Of a DNA stretch of 31,391 nucleotides, positions 1 to 8,273 are shown piece by piece. Made by a program: the position numbers and the translations under genes. The notes below the pieces were generated by a model, which was not told the origin of the DNA, made no database searches, and saw nothing but the letters and a program-made list of their open reading frames with translations. Source of the DNA: CAITWF01 sp038231575 (lineage in GTDB: Bacteria > Verrucomicrobiota > Verrucomicrobiia > Opitutales > Opitutaceae); assembly GCA_038231575.1 (NCBI GenBank), contig JBBRLB010000072.1, forward strand, positions 1 through 31,391, read 5' to 3'. Within the stretch, counting starts at the first letter, position 1, and each line of letters begins with the position of its first letter.

Positions 1-14
1 GCAGCTCCCTCCCT

Positions 15-61
15 CGATCCCTCGCTCCGGTCGGCCTACGGCCGGCCTCCGCGAGGGATCG
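15..61. repeat. Long inverted repeat (hairpin) at island end
   Basis: An 11-nt arm at 15-25 (CGATCCCTCGC) is the exact reverse complement of 51-61. A further GC-rich self-complementary stretch lies inside (about 32-47, GGCC/GGCC type). No T-run follows, so this is more likely a REP-like palindrome or structured intergenic element than a classical terminator. It lies ahead of a weak ORF in an otherwise non-coding stretch (1-157). Confidence 0.5.
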
Positions 62-157
62 ACAACCCCACCTCCGTCCGCCATATTAACCAACCTCCCG
101 GACTAACACTCTGCCCGGCCCGAATCCCGCGTCCCCGTCAACCCCGACCGCCGAGCG

Positions 158-673
158 TTGGATTTCGTTGTTTCGCTCAATGAATCCGACCACGTGTTCG
201 TCGCCTTAACCGGTGATACTTGGCTCGAGCAAATCACGCGCCCCCAGCTCCTCGCCGATGCGTGGCGCTTGCGCGCCTTGCTCCACGACAGTGCGAGCGT
301 TCGCAGCAGCCTCAAGGACCCGCGTCATCCTAATTCTTCGAAAAATGAATTGAAAACGCTCATGGTCAATTTTGTCGGCATCACCAGCACCGACAACCTG
401 CGCCGGGTCTCCCGTAACCAAGATTACTTCGTCCACGCCACGCTCGACCACGCGCTGCGAATTTGCGCGGATGCGTCATCGCCGGTGCTCCAGAAACCCG
501 GGGTCCGACTAGACACCCAGTCGTGGCGTCAATTGCTGCGGCAGGCATCGCAGATTCGTGCCGGCAGCGCGGCTCGAAAATACGGAGTCAGGTCAGAGGC
601 GCTCGCCCTTTGCACCTGTCCCTCCTGCCAGATTTGCTTCACTTGCTCGGGTCTCATCCTCGACACCTCGTAA
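158..673 (+). CDS. Hypothetical protein, uncertain
   Basis: The frame is open from just after a stop at 104 to 673 and could start at TTG 158, giving 171 residues. I do not recognise the product. The first ~145 residues read like a plausible soluble protein (mixed Leu/Arg/Asp, few low-complexity runs). The last ~25 residues are Cys-rich (CTCPSCQIC), which could be a small metal knuckle or simply read-through past the true end of a broken gene. Codon use is less GC3-biased than the core genes to the right, in line with the island-like region. No opposite-strand ORF of comparable quality covers it. It could be a decayed gene or not a gene at all. Confidence 0.25.
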   Translation: MDFVVSLNESDHVFVALTGDTWLEQITRPQLLADAWRLRALLHDSASVRSSLKDPRHPNSSKNELKTLMVNFVGITSTDNLRRVSRNQDYFVHATLDHALRICADASSPVLQKPGVRLDTQSWRQLLRQASQIRAGSAARKYGVRSEALALCTCPSCQICFTCSGLILDTS

Positions 674-731
674 TTATCACTTAACGGAGTAGTGCATGTA
701 CCTCTGATGCCGAATCATAACGCATCCGAGC

Positions 732-2081
732 TCAAAATTTCTCTTCGATCTTGAGAGGATCCATTAAAGAATCCTTGATCACGCCGCGTCGCCATTTCCA
801 CCTCTGGAATGCATTCGGGAAATTCTTTAGGCAGGACATATAGTAGATGAATTTGAATACCATCAGCCGCGGCCACACATTCGTGTTGCGGAAAACATCG
901 CCGGCAAGAATAGAAAGGAGCGCCTCTTGCATGCGCAAATGGTTTCTCGGATACATGAAAAGATGGCGGAAAGCAGGCGAGGTGATGCGAAAAATGAACC
1001 AGGAAAACAACTTCGGTGCACCTATCATAATCCGGTCGTAGTATTTGAAACACTTGTTCGCCATCGCCGTGTCACCCTTGAGCCAATGATCCACCGCCTT
1101 GCTGGCTTCAAACGCACCGTTCATCGCCAAATACACGCCCGTCGAAAACATCGGATCGACAAATGAGAACGCATCGCCGACCATCACAAAACGATCGCCG
1201 CGACAAAAATCAGAATCATAGGCATAGTTGCCCGTTGCGGTCGCGGGTTCCATCAGAGTCGCCTCAGCGAGACGCTCGGCCAGCTTGGGTGCCAGCGCGA
1301 TTGTTTCCATTAGGAACGCCGAGGTATCCGATTTGCGTGTCTTGAAATACTTGGGCGAAGCTACGGCACCGACGCTGGTAGTGCCATCACGCAGGGGAAT
1401 GTACCAGAACCAACCGTGCTCAAACCAAAACAGCGAAATGTTGCCCTCGCGTCGGCCCGGGGCCCGGCGCGCTCCTCGGAAATGACCAAATAGCGCCGCG
1501 CTGGTGTGCCGGGGATGACGCTTCTTGGCTGAAAACTGAGTCGACAACAGCGTGTCGCGACCACTGGCGTCGACCACGAAACGTGGACGCCATTCCTGTT
1601 CCATGCCGTCCTCGTCTTTGACCTTGACGATGGGACGACGCTCGGGCCCCTGGTCCGTTTCAAAATCCACTCCACTTACCCGACATCCCTCGAAGGTGCG
1701 CGCGCCGCGCGCCGCCGCATGGCGGAACAGCAACTCGTCGAGTTCAGAGCGGCGGACTTGCACCGCGTACGGGAAACTCTTGTCCAATGCGTCCGCGAAA
1801 ATAAATTCGCTCGTGTGGTCGTGATTCGGCGAAACGAACTCGGAGCCGTATTTCGTAATGCCGATCCCCTCCACGGCTTGGCGCACCCCAAGCCGGTCGA
1901 AGAGGGGCATGTTCATTGGCAGCAGGGATTCGCCGATATGAAAACGCGGGTGCCGCGCTTTTTCAAAAATCACTACATCGTGGCCTTTGTCGGCAAGCAG
2001 AGCGGCCATCGTCGAACCACCTGGTCCACCGCCGATCACTACGACATCCGGCATCTTGCCGTTGAACTTTATTTCCGGCAT
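732..2081 (-). CDS. Flavin-dependent halogenase-like FAD oxidoreductase
   Basis: 449 residues from ATG 2081; the frame is open further upstream, but those extra ~80 residues look non-coding. An N-terminal Rossmann motif GGGPGG (residues 17-22) and the E40 ribose-binding position mark a PHBH-fold FAD enzyme. HIGESLLP (48-55), then K77 in a KYGSEF context (the place of the catalytic lysine in phenol/pyrrole halogenases), then WFWYIP (224-229; WxWxIP), GD303 and FxxPxxSxG (F307, P310, S313, G315), are the known signature set of flavin-dependent halogenases. Such enzymes use FADH2, O2 and halide to chlorinate or brominate aromatic or pyrrole substrates, often carrier-bound. The related geranylgeranyl-reductase-like family shares the fold but usually lacks the full motif set. 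A hydrophobic C-terminal third (about 345-430) may contact membrane or acyl carrier. No carrier or PKS/NRPS gene is visible beside it. It is cytoplasmic by sequence and lies in the island-like segment. Confidence 0.8.
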   Translation of the reverse strand: MPEIKFNGKMPDVVVIGGGPGGSTMAALLADKGHDVVIFEKARHPRFHIGESLLPMNMPLFDRLGVRQAVEGIGITKYGSEFVSPNHDHTSEFIFADALDKSFPYAVQVRRSELDELLFRHAAARGARTFEGCRVSGVDFETDQGPERRPIVKVKDEDGMEQEWRPRFVVDASGRDTLLSTQFSAKKRHPRHTSAALFGHFRGARRAPGRREGNISLFWFEHGWFWYIPLRDGTTSVGAVASPKYFKTRKSDTSAFLMETIALAPKLAERLAEATLMEPATATGNYAYDSDFCRGDRFVMVGDAFSFVDPMFSTGVYLAMNGAFEASKAVDHWLKGDTAMANKCFKYYDRIMIGAPKLFSWFIFRITSPAFRHLFMYPRNHLRMQEALLSILAGDVFRNTNVWPRLMVFKFIYYMSCLKNFPNAFQRWKWRRGVIKDSLMDPLKIEEKF

Positions 2082-2437
2082 CGAGGTGTTTACTTCCCGG
2101 GCGACGCCGGGATTGGGATTTTGAAGTTGGGTAAATGGACGAGTTGACGTCCAACCTCGTTGCGCTGCCCGTTGGTGACTTGTCGGATACTGCATAGAAA
2201 GCGGCCTCCATCGAAGCAAGCCCTTACTCCCCACGAATCTCCTTCGGAAAATGCTGTCGGATATTGGCGCCCGCGCACAGCAAGAACCGCAGAAGAAATG
2301 ACAACCGGCACGGAGCCGCCGGCTCATTGTTGTGCGATACTGGCTGCACTATCCGATCGTATTCCAAGTCAAGGTCGCCCGATGCGGATTTCCACGAAAT
2401 CCAGGCAGGCGAACCGTTCCAGTGCACGGATGCGACA
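2082..2437. other. Divergent intergenic region, no gene supported
   Basis: This stretch separates the halogenase-like gene (leftward) from the small rightward gene at 2438. Frames extending both genes into it are open but lack family-like sequence. It presumably carries both promoters, but I see no convincing -35/-10 pair or palindrome. Confidence 0.4.
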
Positions 2438-2818
2438 ATGGAAGCCATCATCTTACCCACCAACGAAGGCAGAGTGCAGATCGTTCCTGCGGATCCGGGG
2501 CAGAAAATGCCAAAGCGAATCAAGACCTCGCAGAAACTGGACTTCGAATTCCACATCCTGCGGGAGGGGTACGGGATTGAGTCCCCGGAGGCTCGAGACC
2601 ATTATCGCCCACTCGGCTTTGTGCTCAAGCGCACGCAGGGGGACGACCCCAATGGCTGGGTGAATTTCGGAGCGTTCCGGTTGCGGAAAAACGTGCTCAC
2701 CATCCGAAATTTCAACCCCCACAACGACACGGAAATTTTCCGCTACTATATTCTCATTCAAAACAAAGAAGGTAAGATCGGGATCATCGATCCAGAAATC
2801 GAAAACGATCCCGCGTGA
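2438..2818 (+). CDS. Small conserved-looking hypothetical protein
   Basis: 126 residues from ATG 2438. The frame is open upstream to 2264, but the added residues are Arg/Ser-rich and unlike the rest. The product has no signal peptide or membrane segment. It looks like a compact beta-rich domain with alternating hydrophobics (LDFEFHILREGYGI, WVNFGAFRLRKNVLTIRNFN) and an acidic tail with repeated Asp-Pro (IIDPEIENDP). The tail faintly recalls the uncharacterised DP-EP family, but I cannot confirm this. It stands alone between the halogenase-like gene and the island boundary, in DNA with lower GC3 than the core, so it is probably island cargo. Function unknown. Confidence 0.55.
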   Translation: MEAIILPTNEGRVQIVPADPGQKMPKRIKTSQKLDFEFHILREGYGIESPEARDHYRPLGFVLKRTQGDDPNGWVNFGAFRLRKNVLTIRNFNPHNDTEIFRYYILIQNKEGKIGIIDPEIENDPA

Positions 2819-3064
2819 CCGCCTGCTCGCAGCGGTTGGCGGAGCTGACACAAAAGTAAGTTACCGCGCTCCACTGCGACCAACGCGCCGGCCCATCGCC
2901 CCGGGCTGAAATCATACAGGTCGCCCGCGGAGCTGAAACACGTGGGTATGTTAAGGCCCTGTATCCGCGGCACCCTTTCTTACACACTTAAACGAGAAGG
3001 CAGCGCGCGGCCCGTAGTAGTCACGGGCGACGTATCGCTGCGCGAAGGAGCGCGGAACCAAACC

Positions 3065-3298
3065 TTAAATACGCAACGAGTTTGAGCCTTGCGATCGAAC
3101 CATCGCGACCACTCCGCGCTGCACGTGCTCGTTCATTCTCGGCCACGCATTGATAATCTCGTCCACGCTCGACGCCCACGCCGGTATTTTCTCGTCCGGT
3201 GGGGTGTCCTGTGGAGCGTGTGCACGCCCTGCAATACCTGGCGCTATGAGTTTTCCGTAAGTCTCATGTCCAAAACTCGCTTGCAAAAGCACTATAAT
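3065..3298 (-). pseudogene. Possible C-terminal remnant of a tyrosine recombinase
   Basis: A minus-strand frame ends at TAA 3065. Its last ~35 residues (SVDEIINAWPRMNEHVQRGV, then VAMVRS) have the rhythm of the helical tail seen at the C-terminus of many planctomycete/verrucomicrobial integrases (W-P-x-L-P-x-x-[VI]-[RK]-x-x-I-x-x-[LM]-V). The catalytic core is absent. The upstream part of the frame runs antisense through the tRNA-Gly fragment, which is not protein-coding. I read it as a broken integrase end next to the attachment site. The rest of 2819-3064 holds only a small hairpin (3010-3015/3023-3028) and nothing else I can support. Confidence 0.3.
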
Positions 3299-3324
3299 GA
3301 GTTCGAGTCTCTTCGCCCGCTCCA
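3299..3324 (+). other. tRNA-Gly 3'-end fragment (island attachment site)
   Basis: The 26 nt consist of a T-loop (G-TTC-GAGT-C), part of the T-stem, the 3' acceptor strand CGCCCGC, discriminator T and an encoded CCA. This matches the 3' end of a bacterial tRNA-Gly that would begin GCGGGCG. No 5' half exists within 100 nt upstream. Pairing fails just left of the fragment (T-stem 50-64 becomes T-T), marking the edge of homology. A 3'-tRNA duplication is the usual trace of tyrosine-integrase insertion. The intact tRNA-Gly would lie left of the window in + orientation. Confidence 0.75.
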
Positions 3325-3329
3325 TTTGG

Positions 3330-3362
3330 AAAAGCCACCGGATTATCCGGTGGCTTTTTCTT
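3330..3362. terminator. Bidirectional Rho-independent terminator
   Basis: A perfect 10-bp stem AAGCCACCGG (3332-3341)/CCGGTGGCTT (3347-3356) with a 5-nt loop is followed on the + strand by TTTC and T6. The minus strand also shows a short T-run after the stem. On the + side it would be the native terminator of the tRNA-Gly now displaced by the island. On the minus side it closes the iolB-iolD-iolE-transaldolase operon. Confidence 0.85.
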
Positions 3363-3399
3363 TTTTCGGCTGGTTTTGCGGCACTGCCCTGACCCGGCT

Positions 3400-4461
3400 C
3401 TAAACCCTCAGCATCCGGGAACGCACCGAAGCGATGAGATCGCTGTAGCCGCCGAGGAACTGGCTGAGGGTGTGCTGGGTGGCGCCGTAGTGGAGGAATT
3501 CGGATGGCGGCATGCCGTCCTCGTCATGGGCGCGAACGAAGTCGGGGAACTTCGCGCGCAGTTCAGCCAGAATCTCGCCTTCGACGGGCTGGTCGAGCGT
3601 GAGCTTGGGGGCGGTGGCGGAGACGTTGAACTTGGTCCACCAAACATAGGGCACGGTCTGCAACACCTCGCGTCCGATGATCTGCGACCAGTGATTTTCG
3701 TGGCGATAGGCGGCGGCGAGGAGCGTGCCGGTCAGTCCGCGTTTTTGGAAGATGCGGTGGGCGTTTTTGAAGACGGCGATACCGGACCATTCGATGACCC
3801 CAGCCGTCGTCCCGATTTTTTTCGCTTCGGCCACGCGTTTCAACTGATCGTCCACGCGGCCGATCATCAAAGTGATGTAAGGACGGATGGCGTCGGCGTC
3901 GCGGCCGGCGGCACGCGCGCGCTTGAGTCCGCGATCAAGGGCGGCCGAGACGGCGAGCGCCTGCGGGACGGTGAAACTCACGGTGGCATTCACGCGGATG
4001 CCGCGCGCGGTCATCTCTTCCATCGCGGCGATGCCGACCTCGGTGGCGGGCGCCTTGATCGCGATGTTCGGGGCGAGCGCGGCGAGTTGGGTCGCCTGTT
4101 CCACCATGAGATCCTTGTTAGGGTAATACTTCGGGTTGACCTGGGCGGAGAGAAAACCCTTCACGCCGCGCGTGGCGTCGAAGACCGGCTTCAGCCGCGA
4201 TGCGGCGTCGATCGCGAGCGTGTGGATGAGTTTCCACGCGATGTCGTCCTCGGTCGCGGACGGATTTTCCGCGACGAGCCGATCGATGATCGGGTGGCAG
4301 AGGGCGGGCTGCGCCGTAACGGCCTGCGAGACGATCACGGGGTTCGACGTGCCGCCGATAGCGCCGAGCGCGACGGCTTCGGCGAGTTCGGCGGGGATGC
4401 CGGAGTCGTTCCACCAGTCGGCGCCGAGCGCCGTCATTTGGGACATGCGGGAAGGGGTCAT
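3400..4461 (-). CDS. Transaldolase-family protein
   Basis: 353 residues from ATG 4461, cytoplasmic. It is a class I aldolase fold of the transaldolase family. The TSNP motif (residues 38-41) follows the first barrel strand, and NIAIKAPAT (132-140) carries the Schiff-base lysine K136. The family-typical stretch RVNATVSFTVPQA follows. It is somewhat longer than E. coli TalB and belongs to the long subgroup. It is the fourth gene of the minus-strand inositol operon, 46 nt after iolE and just before a terminator. Transaldolases transfer dihydroxyacetone units or, in relatives, perform simple aldol cleavage. The operon setting suggests a role in processing the carbon skeleton from inositol or in pentose/hexose phosphate balance. 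Its substrate cannot be read from sequence. Confidence 0.88.
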   Translation of the reverse strand: MTPSRMSQMTALGADWWNDSGIPAELAEAVALGAIGGTSNPVIVSQAVTAQPALCHPIIDRLVAENPSATEDDIAWKLIHTLAIDAASRLKPVFDATRGVKGFLSAQVNPKYYPNKDLMVEQATQLAALAPNIAIKAPATEVGIAAMEEMTARGIRVNATVSFTVPQALAVSAALDRGLKRARAAGRDADAIRPYITLMIGRVDDQLKRVAEAKKIGTTAGVIEWSGIAVFKNAHRIFQKRGLTGTLLAAAYRHENHWSQIIGREVLQTVPYVWWTKFNVSATAPKLTLDQPVEGEILAELRAKFPDFVRAHDEDGMPPSEFLHYGATQHTLSQFLGGYSDLIASVRSRMLRV

Positions 4462-4507
4462 GATTTCATTTCTGTCAGTCTTCGCTGCGTTCAGAATGAT
4501 AAACGGG

Positions 4508-5431
4508 TCACACGCCCGTGTGGGTGCGGACATACTCGCGCGCCTTTTTGGCCTTCGGCAGCGCGGGGACCTTTCCGGGATCTTCCTCGGCTTCGACGAC
4601 GAGCCAGCCGCGATAATCAACGGACGCGAGCACGGCAAAGATGGCCGGGTAATCGACGCAGCCGTCACCCGCGACGGTGAACACGCCGTTGGCAACCGCG
4701 CGGTAGAACGACCAGCCTTCGCGGCGCACGCGGTCCGCAATTTCCGAGCGCACACTCTTGAGATGCACGTGGCCGATGCGCGGCGCGTAGCGTCGGGCGA
4801 CGGCGACCGGATCGAGGCCGGCGAACGCGAGATGACCGGCGTCGAGCAGCAGCGAAATTTCGGGCACGCCCGCGAGCAAGCGATCGAGATCGGCTGCGCT
4901 CTGAATCACGGTGCCCATGTGATGGTGGTAGACGATCCGCATCTCCTCGCTGGCAGCGACGCCGGCGAGGTGTTTCAGGCCGGCGATGAATTTCGGCCAC
5001 TCAGCCTCGGTGAGGCGCGGGGAAGGTTCTGCACCGAAACCGAGCGGGGCATTGCGATCACCGTGAATGCAGCGCGTGCACTCCGCTACGATCGCAACGC
5101 GTGCACCGAGCGTTTTCAGCAGACTGAGGTGCGTGCGGAAATTCCACTCGTCGTCGGCGAGCGGCTGGGACGCAAGATAGGTGGAATGCCAGCCGCTGAC
5201 GAGGCGCAGGCGATGGCGGCTGAGGGCCTCGGCGAGCGCGGGGGATTGGCGCGGATAGGCGTGGCCGAGTTCGCTGCCGGCGAAACCGGCCGCGCGCATC
5301 TCGCTGAGAATCGTGTCGAGCGGGACGTCGCCGGCGAGATCGTCGAAGTCGTCGTTGCTCCAGATGATGGGGTTCGCGCCGACGAGACAGTCGCGGAGCA
5401 CGACGTGACCGTGAGAGGAGGGAGAGGCCAT
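4508..5431 (-). CDS. iolE: myo-Inosose-2 dehydratase (IolE)
   Basis: 307 residues from ATG 5431, eight nt after iolD ends. It is a TIM-barrel AP-endonuclease-2/xylose-isomerase-like protein. GANPIIWSNDDF (residues 18-29) matches the family's N-terminal signature, and IVYHHHMGT (167-174) and LLLDAGHLAFAG (194-205) supply metal and substrate ligands, with HVHLKSV (221-227) and VVEAEEDPG near the end. The enzyme (EC 4.2.1.44) dehydrates scyllo-inosose (2-keto-myo-inositol) to 3D-(3,5/4)-trihydroxycyclohexane-1,2-dione, with Mn/Co as usual cofactor. Length matches the family. Its partners IolG (upstream step) and IolD (downstream step) are both in the window. Third gene of the operon. Confidence 0.93.
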   Translation of the reverse strand: MASPSSHGHVVLRDCLVGANPIIWSNDDFDDLAGDVPLDTILSEMRAAGFAGSELGHAYPRQSPALAEALSRHRLRLVSGWHSTYLASQPLADDEWNFRTHLSLLKTLGARVAIVAECTRCIHGDRNAPLGFGAEPSPRLTEAEWPKFIAGLKHLAGVAASEEMRIVYHHHMGTVIQSAADLDRLLAGVPEISLLLDAGHLAFAGLDPVAVARRYAPRIGHVHLKSVRSEIADRVRREGWSFYRAVANGVFTVAGDGCVDYPAIFAVLASVDYRGWLVVEAEEDPGKVPALPKAKKAREYVRTHTGV

Positions 5432-5439
5432 GGAGAAAC

Positions 5440-7311
5440 TCAGTAGTGGAAGCGCTGCTTTTTGATCGTGCGGTCGTAGGCACGGCGGGCGGCGCGGACG
5501 CCGGGGACTTTCGATGTGGCGGACACCGGGACGTCCCACCACGAGAAGCCGGGCACGCCGACATCGGCGCGGACAGGCACGTAGATGAAGACGACGCCTT
5601 TGGCCTTTTTCGCGGAGACGAGCGCGGCGCGGAGTTCCGCGGCGGTGTCGGCGCGCAGCGCGGTGGCGCCGAGGCTCGCGGCGTTCTGCACAAAATCGAC
5701 GGGCGCGAACTTGCCCTCGAGCCGGCCAGTGCGTCCGCCGGTGCGGGCGCGGAATTCGTTGCCGAAACTTTTTCCGCCGCTGCCGCGTTGGAGATGATGG
5801 ATGCAACCGTAACCGTGATTGTCGTTGAGCACGATCGTGAGCTTCACGCCTTCCTGCACGGCGGTGACGATTTCGGTATGCAGCATCAAGTAGCTGCCAT
5901 CGCCGAGAAACGCGTAAACCTCGCGCTCGGGCGCGGCGAGTTTTACGCCGAGCGCCCCGGCGATTTCGTAGCCCATACACGAGTAGCCGTATTCGGAGTG
6001 ATAATCCTGCGGCGCGTGGGAGCGCCAGAGCTTATGGATGTCGCCGGGAATGCCGCCGGCGGCATGGACCACGGTCCCGTTCGCGCCGCACGCGGTGTTC
6101 AAGGCGTCGATCACCTGTGCCTGCGTCAGGCCGGGGCCGCGCTTCGGCGCGACCACGGCGGCGCGCGTCTCGCTCCACGAATCGCGCGCCCGGCGGATCG
6201 CGGCGCGATAGGCGGACACCACGCGCCAGCCGGCAAGGGCGCGCGTGAGCTGGGCCACGATCGCGCGCGCGTCGCCGACGAGCGGGAGCGCGCCGTGCTT
6301 GCGTGCGTCGGCGGCATGGATGTTGACGCCGAGGAAGCGAACCCGCGGATTTTGAAACTGCGTCTTCGAGGCCGTCGTGAAATCGCTGAGCCGCGTGCCG
6401 AGGCAGAGGACGACATCGGCCTCAAGGGCGAGTGCGTTGGCGGCGGACGTGCCGGTGACGCCGATGGCGCCGAGGCACGACGCATGGGCATCCAGGATCG
6501 CGCCCTTGCCCGCTTGCGTGACGGCAACGGGCAGGCCGGTCGCGGCGGCGAGTTTGGCGAGCGCGGCGGTGGCGTCGGAGTAGTGGACGCCGCCCCCGGC
6601 GACGATGAGCGGACGGCGCGCCCCGCGAAGCAGCGCCACCGCTGCGCGGAGACTTTCGGTGGAGCACGCGGAGCGCTCGACCGCGTAAACGCGTTTCTCA
6701 AAAAAGCTGAGCGGGTAGACGCAGCTCTCGGCCTGCACATCCTCGGGCATCGCGATCGTGACGGCGCCGGTTTCGGCGGGATCGGCAAGCACGCGCATTG
6801 CCTCGGGGAGCGCGGTGAGGATTTGCTCGGGGCGGTTGATGCGGTCCCAGTATTTCGAGACGGGCCGGAAGCAGTCGTTGACGCTGACGTCCTGGCTCCC
6901 GGGAAATTCGAGTTGTTGCAGCACCGGCGCGGGGCGGCGGTTCGCGAAGATATCGCCGGGCAGCAGCAGCACGGGGAGCCGGTTGATGGACGCGGTGGCC
7001 GCGCCGGTGAGCATGTTGGTGGCGCCGGGTCCGATGGAGCTCGTGCAGGCAAACGTGCCGAGACGCTTGCGCTCTTTTGCGAACGCGATCGCGGTGTGCA
7101 CCATCGCCTGCTCGGTCTTCGGTTGGAAATAGGGGAGGGCACGGCCGCCGTGTTCCTCAAGGGCCTGGCCGAAACCGGTGACATTGCCGTGGCCGAAGAT
7201 GCCGAAGACGCCGTTGATGAGGCGATGCTCGGTGCCGTCGCGCGCGATGTATTGGGACTGGAGAAATTTCACCAGCGCGGCGGCCATGTTGAGGGTGACG
7301 GTGTTTTTCAT
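5440..7311 (-). CDS. iolD: THcHDO hydrolase (IolD), ThDP-dependent
   Basis: 623 residues from ATG 7311, which overlaps the iolB stop as ATGA. It is a ThDP enzyme of the acetolactate-synthase superfamily. The N-terminal PYR domain has the activating glutamate E67 (PKTEQAMVHTA) and a GPGATNM stretch. The middle domain has IVAGGGVHYS. The C-terminal PP domain has GDGS followed by the Mg/ThDP-binding NDNHGYGCIHHLQ, and GVPGFSWWDVPVS near the end is typical of IolD. The reaction (EC 3.7.1.22) opens the cyclohexanedione ring to 5-deoxy-D-glucuronate. Length and domain order are complete. Long antisense frames over this gene are composition artefacts. Confidence 0.95.
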   Translation of the reverse strand: MKNTVTLNMAAALVKFLQSQYIARDGTEHRLINGVFGIFGHGNVTGFGQALEEHGGRALPYFQPKTEQAMVHTAIAFAKERKRLGTFACTSSIGPGATNMLTGAATASINRLPVLLLPGDIFANRRPAPVLQQLEFPGSQDVSVNDCFRPVSKYWDRINRPEQILTALPEAMRVLADPAETGAVTIAMPEDVQAESCVYPLSFFEKRVYAVERSACSTESLRAAVALLRGARRPLIVAGGGVHYSDATAALAKLAAATGLPVAVTQAGKGAILDAHASCLGAIGVTGTSAANALALEADVVLCLGTRLSDFTTASKTQFQNPRVRFLGVNIHAADARKHGALPLVGDARAIVAQLTRALAGWRVVSAYRAAIRRARDSWSETRAAVVAPKRGPGLTQAQVIDALNTACGANGTVVHAAGGIPGDIHKLWRSHAPQDYHSEYGYSCMGYEIAGALGVKLAAPEREVYAFLGDGSYLMLHTEIVTAVQEGVKLTIVLNDNHGYGCIHHLQRGSGGKSFGNEFRARTGGRTGRLEGKFAPVDFVQNAASLGATALRADTAAELRAALVSAKKAKGVVFIYVPVRADVGVPGFSWWDVPVSATSKVPGVRAARRAYDRTIKKQRFHY

Positions 7312-8153
7312 GCGAGGCCTCGGGGTAAACCGGTGGGACGCCAGCCCTGTTGGGCGGGATTCAGCGTCCACTGGTGTTCTTTCGCGAAAGTGAAACCGGT
7401 ATAGGGGTTACGCGGCAAATGCCGAATCATCCACAGATAATACATCCCGTAGCCCGGCGCGGAGACCTGCGCGTGGTCGAGGCCGGGCGGAATCACGATG
7501 GTGTCGTGCGCGCGAACCTTCAGCACATCGTCGCCGAGCTCAGCGTGGCCGTAACCGTCCGGATGCGTGAAGCGGTAGTGATATATTTCCGGTTGATCGT
7601 GATGGTGCGGTGGGTAGCTCGACCAACGCCCGGGAAAATTCACGACTTCACCGACGACGAGATTCGACTCCGGTCGCGCCGCACGATCGAAGATCAGGCG
7701 GACGTTTCGCAGGCAGGCGTTCTGAACCAGACCTGCCCCGCGATATTCCGGCGTGATTTCCGAGGGAAGAAAAAGTTTGGGCGCGAACGTGCGCGTGTTG
7801 GACGTGCGCACGACGGCGAATTCCGCGCCTGACGCGAGCGCGCGAATCGTGAGCGGCGTGCCCGGGCCCACGTGCAGCGCCGTGGGCGCTTCGTCGAAAA
7901 TGCTTTTACGCCGGACGCGCGCGCGCGCGCCCGGAAACACGATCTCCGCCTCGCCGTTCAGCAGGATCCACGCGCTTTCCTTGCGATGGGTCTCGGCGAC
8001 CTTCGCTTTCGCGGCGAGCCGCACGATGCCGAAATCCATCAGCGGATGGCCGGACTGGGGCTTCGCGCCAGCGCCTTCGACGGTGATCGCGGTGCGACCG
8101 CGCGGAAAGCCGGCTGCGGGACCGCGGTGCAGAGCTGAGGCCGGTGATGTCAT
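7308..8153 (-). CDS. iolB: 5-Deoxy-glucuronate isomerase (IolB)
   Basis: 281 residues from ATG 8153; double-cupin protein. HHHDQPEIYHYRF (residues 183-195) is the metal-binding cupin motif (H183, H185, E189) characteristic of IolB. The second cupin continues to PGLDHAQVSAPGYGMYYLWMI. It isomerises 5-deoxy-D-glucuronate to 2-deoxy-5-keto-D-gluconate (EC 5.3.1.30). It is the first gene of the operon and shares a 4-nt ATGA overlap with iolD, implying translational coupling. No Shine-Dalgarno sequence precedes the ATG (CTCCCCTCCTC is the anti-sense of one). The 120-bp gap to the divergent SDR holds a LacI-type operator. Confidence 0.94.
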   Translation of the reverse strand: MTSPASALHRGPAAGFPRGRTAITVEGAGAKPQSGHPLMDFGIVRLAAKAKVAETHRKESAWILLNGEAEIVFPGARARVRRKSIFDEAPTALHVGPGTPLTIRALASGAEFAVVRTSNTRTFAPKLFLPSEITPEYRGAGLVQNACLRNVRLIFDRAARPESNLVVGEVVNFPGRWSSYPPHHHDQPEIYHYRFTHPDGYGHAELGDDVLKVRAHDTIVIPPGLDHAQVSAPGYGMYYLWMIRHLPRNPYTGFTFAKEHQWTLNPAQQGWRPTGLPRGLA

Positions 8154-8178
8154 GAGGAGGGGAGCAATGACGAAGCAA

Positions 8179-8192
8179 TGTAAACGTTATCA
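8179..8192. promoter_or_regulatory. LacI-type operator between iolB operon and SDR gene
   Basis: TGTAAACGTTATCA, a near-palindrome centred on AACGTT that fits the CcpA/cre-like pattern TGWAANCGNTNWCA. It lies 26 nt upstream of the iolB start and 82 nt upstream of the SDR start, so one site could control both directions. Confidence 0.8.
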
Positions 8193-8273
8193 TGATTTTC
8201 ATCGACAATTCTCCGGCCCTGTAAAGAAAGAAATCTCGCGCCGGTTTCAGCGGGTGCGTCATTTTCGCAGCGG

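Noticed and set aside
3299..3325. Start of the minus-strand ORF inside the tRNA-Gly fragment (MERAKRLEL)
   Set aside because: Antisense tRNA translation artefact; only the distal part of the frame is considered as a possible recombinase remnant.
6680..6700. GTAAACGCGTTT inside iolD resembling the operator
   Set aside because: Spacing and half-sites differ from the four intergenic sites and it is coding sequence; probably chance.
5446..7404. 652-residue open frame on the plus strand opposite iolD
   Set aside because: Arg/Gly/Ala-rich shadow frame; iolD on the minus strand has all ThDP motifs.
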